Shown: positions 17,367 through 24,280 of the stretch, one piece after another
Numbering within the stretch: the stretch's first letter is position 1
Layout: every line of letters starts with the position of its first letter
Assembly (NCBI GenBank): GCA_965284315.1
Contig: OZ260072.1
Span: 2,294,001-2,358,000, forward strand
Direction of reading: 5' to 3'
From: PCRC01 sp017848435
GTDB lineage: Bacteria; Pseudomonadota; Gammaproteobacteria; Burkholderiales; Burkholderiaceae_C
Length of the DNA: 64,000 nucleotides
Position numbers and translations under genes: made by a program
Notes under the pieces: generated by a model
Told to the model about the DNA's origin: nothing
Databases searched by the model: none
Seen by the model: the letters and a program-made list of their open reading frames with translations, nothing else

Positions 17367-18758
17367 TTAGATCGCGCCGTCAAACATCATCACGTCGACT
17401 TCCTCGCCTGCAGCCACGTTGCCCTGGTCGTGGTGCAACACCACCAGCCCATTGCCCTGCACCATGGAACTCAGCACGCCCGAGCCCTGGTTGCCGGTGG
17501 TGCGCACCTCCAGCGTGCCGTTGGCGGTGGTGACCACGGTGCCACGCTGGTACTCGGTGCGTCCGGGTTTCTTGCGCAGGGCTTGCGCGCTGCGGGCGCG
17601 CAGCAGCGGTAGCGGCGGGGCGTGGCTGCCCATCATCTGCAGCAACGCGGGGCGCACAAAGGCCAGAAACGTCACCATCACCGCCACCGGGTTGCCTGGC
17701 AAGCCGAACAGGATGGCGCTACTCTTTTCATAGCTAACTTCTGAGGTTTCACTGAGGCTCGGTGCCAATTTGGCTTCAAATTCACCAGAAACGGGCTGTG
17801 CGGGGCTGTGGGGGGCCGTTGCAGGGCCGTTTTTGGCAATCCGGCCCACCGCCATCGGCCGGCCCGGGCGCATCGCAATGCGCCAGAAGGCCACGCCGCC
17901 GACGTCGCCAGCGAGCTTCTTCATCATCGCCTTGGTGTAGTCGGCTTCACCGACGCTGACGCCGCCGCTGGTGATGATGGCGTCCGCCTCGCGGGCGGCG
18001 CGGGTGAAGGCGGCTTCCAGCTGCGCCGGGTCGTCGCGCACCACGCCCATGTCCAGCACCTCGATGCCAAGCCGGGTCAGCAGGCCGTAGACGGTGTAGC
18101 GGTTGCTGTCGTACACCGCGCCTTCGCGCGGTGCTTCGCCCAGACTCAGAATTTCGTCGCCGGTGGAAAAGTAGGCCACCCGCAGCCGGCGGACCACTGT
18201 CACTGTGGGCAAGCCCAGGCTGGCCAGGAGGCCCAGTGCGGCGGGGCCGAGCCGTTCGCCGCGCGGCAGGGCCACGCTGCCTTGCATCAGGTCTTCGCCG
18301 CAGTGGCGGCGGTTGTCGCCACGCTGCAGCAGGCCGGGCGGGATGGTGACTTGCTCGCCACTGGTCTTGGCAAATTCAAGCGGCAGCACGGTGTCCAGCC
18401 CGGCGGGCATGATGGCGCCGGTCATCACCTTCACGCATTGCCCGGCCTGTGCCTGGCCCGCCCAGGCCTTGCCCGCGAAGGCGGTGCCGGCCAGGGTGAG
18501 GGTGAGAGGAGCGCCCGGCTGCAGGGCCGCGCCGTCAAAGGCGTAGCCGTCCATGGCCGAGTTGTCGTGTGGCGGCACGCTGACGGGGGAGACCACGTCG
18601 CTGGCCAGCACGCGGCCCAGGGCGTCAAAAATGCCGACCTGCTCGATCTCGGTCACCGGTTCCACCAGCCGCGACAGGAAGTCGTTGACCGCTGCGGCGC
18701 TCAGCGCCTGCGGGTCGTAGCCCTGCAACTCGGCTGCAATCTGCTCAATCGTTTTCAT
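17367..18758 (-). CDS. moeA: Molybdopterin molybdotransferase MoeA
   Basis: MoeA inserts molybdate into adenylated molybdopterin. The 463 residues are longer than the usual ~400-420. The domain order is normal: N-terminal QALSAAAVNDFLSRL, SVPPHDNSAMDGYAF, VKVMTGAIMPAGLDTVLP, the MoCF core (YDSNRYTVYGLLTRLGIE, IITSGGVSVGEADYTK), FGLPGNPVAVMVTFLAFVRP and the C-terminal domain IV. Between WRIAMRPGRPMAVGRI and the FGLPGNP loop sits an extra ~35 residues, part of which is encoded by a dispersed repeat (17715-17780). mobA and moaA are next upstream on the same strand. Confidence 0.94.
   Translation of the reverse strand: MKTIEQIAAELQGYDPQALSAAAVNDFLSRLVEPVTEIEQVGIFDALGRVLASDVVSPVSVPPHDNSAMDGYAFDGAALQPGAPLTLTLAGTAFAGKAWAGQAQAGQCVKVMTGAIMPAGLDTVLPLEFAKTSGEQVTIPPGLLQRGDNRRHCGEDLMQGSVALPRGERLGPAALGLLASLGLPTVTVVRRLRVAYFSTGDEILSLGEAPREGAVYDSNRYTVYGLLTRLGIEVLDMGVVRDDPAQLEAAFTRAAREADAIITSGGVSVGEADYTKAMMKKLAGDVGGVAFWRIAMRPGRPMAVGRIAKNGPATAPHSPAQPVSGEFEAKLAPSLSETSEVSYEKSSAILFGLPGNPVAVMVTFLAFVRPALLQMMGSHAPPLPLLRARSAQALRKKPGRTEYQRGTVVTTANGTLEVRTTGNQGSGVLSSMVQGNGLVVLHHDQGNVAAGEEVDVMMFDGAI
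17715..17780 (-). repeat. Dispersed ~66-bp AGCTAT repeat, copy 2, inside moeA
   Basis: It aligns without gaps over 66 bp with the copy at 28520-28585 (shared blocks GCCAAATTGGC, GAGCC, AGTAGC-like end). It is read in frame in moeA and encodes about 22 residues (around EAKLAPSLSETSEVSYEKSS) just before the conserved FGLPGNP loop, where most MoeA proteins have none. Confidence 0.8.
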
Positions 18759-18802
18759 GCGCGGATTGTGCCGCGTTCGCGGCCACCACGGGCCGGCGCC
18801 GT

Positions 18803-19414
18803 TCAGGGGCGTTCGAGCTGCTGCAACTCGGCCAGGGTGTTGGCGTTGACGAAGGCGCGCGGGTCGTCGCCCGGCGCGTCAAACGGCACCAGCACGGTGG
18901 TGTGCTGCGCGGTCCAGGCGTCGATCTTGCGGCCGCCACCCTGGGTGAAGCGCACCAGGCTTTCCAGCAGGTCAGTCCGCAGCAGGCAAAACACCGGCTG
19001 GGCGCGCAGCTGGCCGTCGTCTTCCCGGGCGGCCACCATGGCAATGTCGGCGTTGTCGCGGGCCAGGGCGTCGGCCAGGCGCGGCACCAGGTCGAGCGGG
19101 AACAGCGGGGAGTCGCACGGCACGGTGGCGAGCCAGGGAGTTTCGCTGTGCTCCAGCGCGGTCAAAAAGCCGGCCAATGGTCCGGCGTAATCGGCCAGCC
19201 CGTCGGGCCAGACCGGCACGCCAAACGATTCGTAGGCGGCCAGGTTGCGGTTGGCATTCACCATGCAGTGCCCCACCTGCAGTTGCAACCGCATCAGCGC
19301 GTTCAGCGCCAACGGCATGCCGTTGAAGTTCTGCAGGCCTTTGTCGGCCCCACCCATGCGGGAGCCCCGGCCACCGGCCAACACAACGCCGGTGATGTCT
19401 TGTGGGTTGATCAT
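18803..19414 (-). CDS. mobA: Molybdenum cofactor guanylyltransferase MobA
   Basis: MobA transfers GMP from GTP to Mo-molybdopterin to make the MGD cofactor used by DMSO-reductase-family enzymes. The 203 residues start at MINPQDITGVVLAGG, where the GTP-binding signature LAGGRGSRMGGADKGL follows. Other motifs are PLAGFLTALEHS and the metal site VPCDSPLFPLDLV. A TTG-started extension upstream runs into a repeat and is ignored. The gene lies between moaA and moeA. Confidence 0.93.
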   Translation of the reverse strand: MINPQDITGVVLAGGRGSRMGGADKGLQNFNGMPLALNALMRLQLQVGHCMVNANRNLAAYESFGVPVWPDGLADYAGPLAGFLTALEHSETPWLATVPCDSPLFPLDLVPRLADALARDNADIAMVAAREDDGQLRAQPVFCLLRTDLLESLVRFTQGGGRKIDAWTAQHTTVLVPFDAPGDDPRAFVNANTLAELQQLERP

Positions 19415-19438
19415 GGTCACTTCCAGAGTTTGAGCAGA

Positions 19439-19527
19439 CTTGGTTTCGCCGCCGGGCAGCCCCAAGGGGGAAACGCGGCCCCCTCGGGGGGCAGGGCGCT
19501 ACACGCAGTGAGCAACCGAGGGGGCTA
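19439..19527 (+). repeat. GC-rich intergenic repeat (family 2), copy 2
   Basis: TTTCGCCGCCGGGCAGCCCC at the start and GGGGGGCAGGGCGCTACACG further in match the copies at 17281 and (inverted) 22575. It contains a hairpin GGCCCCCTCGGGGGG. It separates mobA from moaA and could reduce read-through between them. Confidence 0.7.
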
Positions 19528-19529
19528 CA

Positions 19530-20690
19530 TCAGCCGCCGATGTAGCTCATCTCGACCCGCCGTCCGCCCGTGCCCGTGTCCGGCGCCATGCTGGCACGCA
19601 GCTCCGAGTAGCGGTCACCGCGGCCCTGCCAGATGTGGCCAATGGCGGAGGCCAGCAGCGTGTCGCTGTCCTGCCCGGCGGGCACGTCGCGGATCAGGCT
19701 GCGCAGGTCGTAGCCTTTTTCGGCAAACAGGCACAGGTAGAGCTTGCCTTCGGTGGAGAGCCGGGCGCGGTTGCAGTCGCTGCAGAAGGCCTGCGTCACG
19801 CTGCTGATGACACCCACCTCGCCCAGGGCCGGGTCGTGTTGGCCATTGGCGCCGGCATAGCCCCAGCGCTCAGCGGTTTCACCGGGGGCAGAAGGGTCGA
19901 GCTGCACCAGCGGCAGTTCGGCGTGGATCAGCTTGACCACTTCGGCCGAGGGCAGCACCTCGTCCATGCGCCAGCCGTTGGTGGCACCGACGTCCATGTA
20001 CTCGATGAAGCGCAGCACAATGCCGGTGCCCTGGAAGTAGCGCGCCATCGGCAAAATCTCGTGCTCGTTGGTGCCACGCTTGACCACCATGTTGACCTTG
20101 ATCGGACCGAGCCCGGCGTCGCGTGCGGCTTCAATGCCCTTGAGCACGTCTTCCACCGGGAAGTCGACGTCGTTCATGCTGCGGAACACCGCGTCGTCCA
20201 GGCCGTCGAGGCTCACCGTCACGCGTTGCAGACCGGCGGCCTTCAGCGCCTTGGCCTTGCGTGCCAGCAGCGAACCGTTGGTGGTGAGTGTGATGTCCAG
20301 TGGCTGGCCTTCCACCGTGCGCAGTACGGCCAGCTGCTCGATCAGCAGTTCCAGGTTCTTGCGCAGCAGGGGTTCACCACCGGTCAGGCGGATTTTTTTC
20401 ACGCCGTGGGCAATGAACACCTTGGCCACGCGGGTGATTTCTTCAAAGCTCAGCAGCGCGCTGTGCGGCAGGTAAGGGTAATCTTTGTCGAAAATCTCTT
20501 TCGGCATGCAGTAGCTGCAGCGGAAGTTGCAGCGGTCGGTCACGCTGATGCGCAGGTCGCTCAGGGGGCGGCCCAGCGTGTCGGCCAGCAGGCCGTTGGG
20601 CCGGACCAGCTGGTCCGGCAGGAAGGCGGCCGGCGGTGTGGCAAAGCCGGCGTGGCGCTGGTCGACCAAAGGAATTACGCGTTCTGACAT
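19530..20690 (-). CDS. moaA: GTP 3',8-cyclase MoaA (radical SAM)
   Basis: MoaA, with MoaC, converts GTP to cyclic pyranopterin monophosphate, the first step of molybdenum cofactor synthesis. The 386 residues from ATG 20690 (MSERVIPLVDQ) show the radical-SAM cluster CNFRCSYC, the SAM-binding LTGGEPLLRK, the second cluster region around FCSDCNRARLSTEGKLYLCLF, and the essential C-terminal Gly-Gly. Cofactor genes mobA and moeA follow on the same strand; moaC, moaD, moaE and mogA are not in the window. Confidence 0.96.
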   Translation of the reverse strand: MSERVIPLVDQRHAGFATPPAAFLPDQLVRPNGLLADTLGRPLSDLRISVTDRCNFRCSYCMPKEIFDKDYPYLPHSALLSFEEITRVAKVFIAHGVKKIRLTGGEPLLRKNLELLIEQLAVLRTVEGQPLDITLTTNGSLLARKAKALKAAGLQRVTVSLDGLDDAVFRSMNDVDFPVEDVLKGIEAARDAGLGPIKVNMVVKRGTNEHEILPMARYFQGTGIVLRFIEYMDVGATNGWRMDEVLPSAEVVKLIHAELPLVQLDPSAPGETAERWGYAGANGQHDPALGEVGVISSVTQAFCSDCNRARLSTEGKLYLCLFAEKGYDLRSLIRDVPAGQDSDTLLASAIGHIWQGRGDRYSELRASMAPDTGTGGRRVEMSYIGG

Positions 20691-20701
20691 GCCCGTATTG
20701 T

Positions 20702-20729
20702 CCACTGACGGCGCCCAACGCGTCAGTGG
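20702..20729 (-). promoter_or_regulatory. 9-bp hairpin in the moaA leader
   Basis: CCACTGACG and CGTCAGTGG form a perfect 9-bp stem with a 10-nt loop, ending 11 bp upstream of the moaA start. It is too small for the known molybdenum-cofactor riboswitch. It could influence moaA translation or be an operator. Function not known. Confidence 0.4.
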
Positions 20730-20750
20730 TGCTTTTACCGAGCAGACAAA

Positions 20751-20766
20751 TGCCCGCATGCGGGCA
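20751..20766. promoter_or_regulatory. Perfect 16-bp palindrome before cytochrome b561 gene
   Basis: TGCCCGCATGCGGGCA is a perfect palindrome 31 bp before the cytochrome b561 start and 60 bp before moaA on the other strand. It looks like a dimeric regulator site in the shared promoter region. The regulator is unknown. Confidence 0.4.
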
Positions 20767-20797
20767 AAGTTCACACACTGCCGGTAGCATGCGGCCC

Positions 20798-21340
20798 ATG
20801 AATTTGCACCTGTCGTCCGGCGCCCACCGTTACACCCGCATGGCCATGCTGCTGCATTGGCTGCTGGCCGTGGCCATTGTGGTCAGTTTTGTGGTCGGGT
20901 TGCAGATGGTGGACATGAAGATGTCGGTGCTGCGCCTGAAGCTGTTCAACTGGCACAAGTGGGCCGGCATCTGCATCCTCACACTGTCTACTGTGCGGCT
21001 GCTGTGGCGCCTGACGCACCAGCCCCCGGCTGAACTGCCCGCGCCCCGGTGGCAACAGCGCGTGGCGCGCGTCACCCATCTGCTGCTGTACATCCTGTTT
21101 TTTGCCACGCCGCTGATGGGTTGGGCCTACAGCTCGGCGGCGGGCTTCCCCGTCGTGCTGTTTGGCGTGCTGCCATTGCCCGATTTCGTGAGCCCCAGCA
21201 AGGAACTGGCCGAGACCCTGAAGCCGTGGCACGGCGTGTTGGCCAAGGCCATGGCGGTGCTGGTCCTGGTGCATGTGGCCGGTGCCCTGAAGCACCATTT
21301 CATTGACCGCGACGGCCTCATTCGGCGAATGTGGTCCTGA
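20798..21340 (+). CDS. Cytochrome b561
   Basis: A 180-residue four-helix diheme membrane protein of the CybB/YodB type. Histidines likely to bind heme are in MLLHWLLAV, FNWHKWAGI, KPWHGVLAKA and VLVHVAGALKHHF. Such proteins pass electrons from quinol to periplasmic acceptors or superoxide. It is followed by two YceI genes, a common linkage (yceJ-yceI). The start MNLHLSSGAHRY at 20798 is chosen because the upstream frame is not family-like. Confidence 0.9.
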   Translation: MNLHLSSGAHRYTRMAMLLHWLLAVAIVVSFVVGLQMVDMKMSVLRLKLFNWHKWAGICILTLSTVRLLWRLTHQPPAELPAPRWQQRVARVTHLLLYILFFATPLMGWAYSSAAGFPVVLFGVLPLPDFVSPSKELAETLKPWHGVLAKAMAVLVLVHVAGALKHHFIDRDGLIRRMWS

Positions 21341-21395
21341 AAGGGAACCTGCCGGGCTGCCGGTGCTCCATCTCTCTTTGATTGTGAGAATTTCG

Positions 21396-21953
21396 ATGCG
21401 AAACCCCTGGATTCTGATGGTCGGCCTGCTGGTGGCCGCCGGTGTGCATGCCCAGCAAAAACTGGTGCCAGCGCAAAGCGAAATTGTTTTCGTGAGCAAG
21501 CAGATGGGCGTGCCGGTGGAGGGCAAATTCACGCGTTTCGACGCGCAGATCGCGTTTGACCCCAAGAAGCCCGAGGCTGGCAAGGCCGCCTTCACCATCG
21601 ACCTGGCCAGCGCCAGCCTGGGCTCGGCCGAGACCGAGACCGAGCTCAAGCAGCCCGGCTGGTTCAACAGCGCCAAGGTGCCGCAGGCTACTTTTGCATC
21701 AACCGGCATGAAGGCGCTGGGCGGCGGCAAGTTCGAGATCGCCGGCAAGCTCACCATCAAGGGCGTCACCAGGGACGTGGTGGTTCCCGCCACGCTGGTG
21801 CAGGCCGGTACCAACACCACCGCGACCGGCACTTTCACCATCAAGCGCAACGACTTCAACATTGGCGAAGGCGAGTGGAACGATGTGTCCATCGTCGCCA
21901 ATGAGGTGGCGGTGCGCTTCAAGCTGGCCCTCACCGGTGTGGCCACGCTGTAG
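21396..21953 (+). CDS. YceI-family periplasmic protein (first copy)
   Basis: A 185-residue secreted lipocalin-like protein with a signal peptide ending about GVHAQ. The YceI fold binds long isoprenoids. Visible landmarks are the N-terminal ESEIVF-like strand, KFTRFDAQIAFDP, LKQPGWFNSAKVPQATF and GKLTIKGVTRDVVVPATL. It lies 55 bp after the cytochrome b561 gene and 42 bp before a second YceI gene, so all three probably form one operon. Confidence 0.9.
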   Translation: MRNPWILMVGLLVAAGVHAQQKLVPAQSEIVFVSKQMGVPVEGKFTRFDAQIAFDPKKPEAGKAAFTIDLASASLGSAETETELKQPGWFNSAKVPQATFASTGMKALGGGKFEIAGKLTIKGVTRDVVVPATLVQAGTNTTATGTFTIKRNDFNIGEGEWNDVSIVANEVAVRFKLALTGVATL

Positions 21954-21995
21954 TGGCCCGCCTTGTCTGTTTTTTACCCTGAAGGAGAGCAACCT

Positions 21996-22565
21996 GTGAT
22001 CAAACCCCTTGTACTGGGCCTGGCCCTGTCGTCGCTGGCTGTGGCCGCATCGGCGCAACCGGCAAGCTACGCCATCGAACCGACCCATACATTCGTGACT
22101 TTCGAGGCGCTGCATGTGGGCACGTCCACCAGCCGCGGCCGCTTTGACAAGAAGGAAGGCACCGTCACGCTCGACAAGGCCGGCAAGACTGGCAAAGTGG
22201 ACCTGACCATCGAGACCGGTTCCATCAGCACTGGCGTCGGACCGTTTGACGGCCACCTGAAGGGCAAGGATTTTTTCAACTCTGCTGAATTTCCCACCGC
22301 CCGTTTTGTGGGCGACAAGTTCACCTTCGCCGGTGACAAGGTCACGGCCGTGGAAGGCCAGCTGACGTTGCTGGGCAAGACCCTGCCGGTGACGCTCAAG
22401 GCCAGCGGCTTCAACTGCTACGACAACCCGCGCCTGAAGCGCGAAGTGTGTGGCGGTGATTTCGACACCACCATCGCCCGCAGCCAGTGGGGCATGACCT
22501 ACGGCCTGCCCAGCATCCCCGACAACATCCGCCTGCTGATCCAGGTGGAGGCGATCAAGCAGTAA
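21996..22565 (+). CDS. YceI-family periplasmic protein (second copy)
   Basis: A 189-residue YceI protein: signal peptide (VIKPLVLGLALSSLAVAASA), YAIEPTHTFVTFEALH, FDGHLKGKDFFNSAEFPTARF, LLGKTLPVTLKASGF, and the conserved end RSQWGMTYGLPSIPDNIRL. I use GTG 21996 because a GAAGGAG site lies 9 bp upstream and the signal peptide begins there. It resembles classic YceI more closely than the first copy. The isoprenoid ligand is inferred from the family. Confidence 0.92.
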   Translation: MIKPLVLGLALSSLAVAASAQPASYAIEPTHTFVTFEALHVGTSTSRGRFDKKEGTVTLDKAGKTGKVDLTIETGSISTGVGPFDGHLKGKDFFNSAEFPTARFVGDKFTFAGDKVTAVEGQLTLLGKTLPVTLKASGFNCYDNPRLKREVCGGDFDTTIARSQWGMTYGLPSIPDNIRLLIQVEAIKQ

Positions 22566-22574
22566 AAAATGGCC

Positions 22575-22665
22575 CTTACGGACGCTCACTGCGTGTCGTT
22601 TCCTGCCCCCTTAGGGGGCCGCTGCCTTGCTTGGGGCGGCCCGGCGCGGCGTCAAGCCGCGTGAA
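22575..22665 (-). repeat. GC-rich intergenic repeat (family 2), copy 3, inverted
   Basis: Read on the minus strand it gives GCCGCCCCAAG, GGCCCCCTAAGGGGGCAGG and ACACGCAGTGAGCG, matching the copies at 17281 and 19439. It sits between the convergent yceI and PF10118 genes and contains the palindromic CCCCCTTAGGGGG. Confidence 0.7.
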
Positions 22666-22673
22666 TTTCAGGC

Positions 22674-23492
22674 TCAGGCGCCGACGTGGGCGTACTGGCT
22701 GACGTTGTCGCGCAGCCAGTTTTCCGACAGCGTGCCGTCCTGCTGGTCGGGGTGAAAATCAGCGCGGAAATATTCCTTCCAGGGCTTGTAGGTCTGGCGG
22801 ATTAGGCCGCGCTGGCTGAACAGGTAGCTGCCGGCACTTTTCCAGGTGCTCCAGCGCCACAGCGTGCCGTCCTGCCGCAGGTTGCTGACGGTTTGGCGCA
22901 GCAGGTCACCCAGGAAGAAGAGGGTGATGCGCTTGAACCAAGTGATGCGCCACTGCTCGCTGCCGCCGATGGCCCGGTAGATGTCAAAAGCGGTGGTTTT
23001 GTGCTCCGATTCCTCGGCGCTGTGCCACAACCACATGGTTTTCAGGCGGGGCTCGCAGTCGCCCATCAGGTCGTGGTTGGTCAGCATCCACTCGGCCAGG
23101 ATGGCGGTGAAATGCTCGGTGGCCGCGGTCACCGCCAGGCGGTGGCGCACATCACTGCCGTCAAACATCGCCATTCTTTTCACGATGCGCGGTGCCCAGC
23201 TGTTGACGAGACCTTGTTTGTCGAGGTGGCCGTTGAACAGTGCGTGGATGCGCCGGTGTGTGGCCTCCTGGCCAATGAAGCCCTGGACTTCGGTCTTGTA
23301 TTTTTCCTGCTGGGCAATCGGCATTTCGCGCAGGCTGTCGCGCACCGAATCAATGAAAAACTGCTCGCCGACAGGGAAGCTCATCGACAAGGCATTGAAC
23401 AAGGCGGTGCGAAACGCGTCGCCCCCGCACCAGTGGCGCGGCAGCGGTGTTTCCAGGTCGATCAACAGGCGGCGTACGACGAGCTCGGTCAT
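22674..23492 (-). CDS. PF10118-type putative metal-dependent hydrolase
   Basis: A 272-residue protein of the family annotated as predicted metal-dependent hydrolase. It is helical, with likely metal ligands in FIGQEATHRRIH, TEHFTAILAEW and WHSAEESEHKTTAFD, an arrangement like a ferritin-type di-iron fold. Its substrate is unknown. ATG 23492 is preceded by a GGGAG site. It is divergent from a TetR regulator, with two palindromic operators between the genes, so TetR control is likely. Confidence 0.82.
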   Translation of the reverse strand: MTELVVRRLLIDLETPLPRHWCGGDAFRTALFNALSMSFPVGEQFFIDSVRDSLREMPIAQQEKYKTEVQGFIGQEATHRRIHALFNGHLDKQGLVNSWAPRIVKRMAMFDGSDVRHRLAVTAATEHFTAILAEWMLTNHDLMGDCEPRLKTMWLWHSAEESEHKTTAFDIYRAIGGSEQWRITWFKRITLFFLGDLLRQTVSNLRQDGTLWRWSTWKSAGSYLFSQRGLIRQTYKPWKEYFRADFHPDQQDGTLSENWLRDNVSQYAHVGA

Positions 23493-23521
23493 GAAAAACT
23501 CCCAAAGCAGGGTTGGCTGTA

Positions 23522-23541
23522 TTGGTACGTTCATGTACCAT
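23522..23541. promoter_or_regulatory. Palindromic operator 1 (TTGGTAC-N6-GTACCA)
   Basis: TTGGTAC, 6 bp, GTACCAT. It shares its arms with operator 2, 43 bp away centre to centre (about four helical turns). It is 30 bp upstream of the PF10118 gene, in its likely promoter. Confidence 0.7.
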
Positions 23542-23561
23542 TCGGTGCAATGTAGAGGTCG

Positions 23562-23587
23562 AATTTGGTACTGTCAAGTACCAAATT
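23562..23587. promoter_or_regulatory. Palindromic operator 2 (AATTTGGTAC-N6-GTACCAAATT)
   Basis: Perfect 10-bp arms around TGTCAA. It lies 25 bp upstream of the TetR start and is a typical autoregulatory TetR site. Confidence 0.75.
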
Positions 23588-23611
23588 GAAAAGATGTTAG
23601 AAAGTTCGGTT

Positions 23612-24217
23612 ATGGACGCCACAACCACACTGCCTGAAGCTGGCAATGACTACCGCAGTCGGCTGCTCGGTGGCATGGCCGCGAGCGTGGCGCACCGGGG
23701 GTATGCGGTGACCACGGTGGCCGACATCGTCCGCGAGGCGGGCGTTTCCAAGCGCACGTTTTACGAGCACTTTGCGACCAAGAGCGATTGCCTGATCGCG
23801 CTCTACCAGTCGGCCAGCCACGCGGCATTGAAGGTGCTGAAGGACGCGATGGACCCGCAGCGCGAATGGACATCGCAGGTGGAGTATGCCCTGCAGGTCT
23901 ACCTGGGTTGCCTGGCGAGCGACCCACAGTTGTTGCGCACGCTGTTCATTGAGATCCTGCACCTCGGCCAGCCTGGCCTGGCGGTGCGGCGGCAGATGTA
24001 CCAGGAACTGGCCGACTTCATTGTGCAGGTGGTCGCAGCGACCCCGCGCCAGGGCATGGGCCAGACCATCCCGGTGGCGACGCTGGCAATGGCCATCGTC
24101 GGTGGCATCAACGAACTGGTGCTGAAAGCGATTGAAGACGACCGCACCGAACACCTGCTGGAGCTGGCTGCGCCGGCCAGCGCCTTGGTGCGTGCGGTAC
24201 TTTCCGGCGCCGACTAG
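23612..24217 (+). CDS. TetR/AcrR-family transcriptional regulator
   Basis: A 201-residue regulator. The DNA-binding helix-turn-helix is at residues ~15-60 (VTTVADIVREAGVSKRTFYEHFATKSDCLIALY), followed by a helical ligand-binding domain with no strong similarity I can name. I use ATG 23612; ATG 23594 would start 7 bp after operator 2. It probably represses itself and the divergent PF10118 gene through the two TTGGTAC palindromes. Confidence 0.88.
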   Translation: MDATTTLPEAGNDYRSRLLGGMAASVAHRGYAVTTVADIVREAGVSKRTFYEHFATKSDCLIALYQSASHAALKVLKDAMDPQREWTSQVEYALQVYLGCLASDPQLLRTLFIEILHLGQPGLAVRRQMYQELADFIVQVVAATPRQGMGQTIPVATLAMAIVGGINELVLKAIEDDRTEHLLELAAPASALVRAVLSGAD

Positions 24218-24237
24218 GGCAGCCAAGGCCCGAACGC

Positions 24238-24265
24238 AAAAAAGCCCGCCGAAGCGGGCTTTTTG
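24238..24265. terminator. Bidirectional terminator, tetR / hppA
   Basis: AAGCCCGC-CGAA-GCGGGCTT with A-run on the left and T-run on the right, so it can end transcripts of both convergent genes. Confidence 0.85.
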
Positions 24266-24280
24266 CTGTGGGCGCCAGCC

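Noticed and set aside
20691..20797. Molybdenum cofactor riboswitch before moaA
   Set aside because: The leader is too short and has only one simple 9-bp hairpin, not the multi-stem fold.
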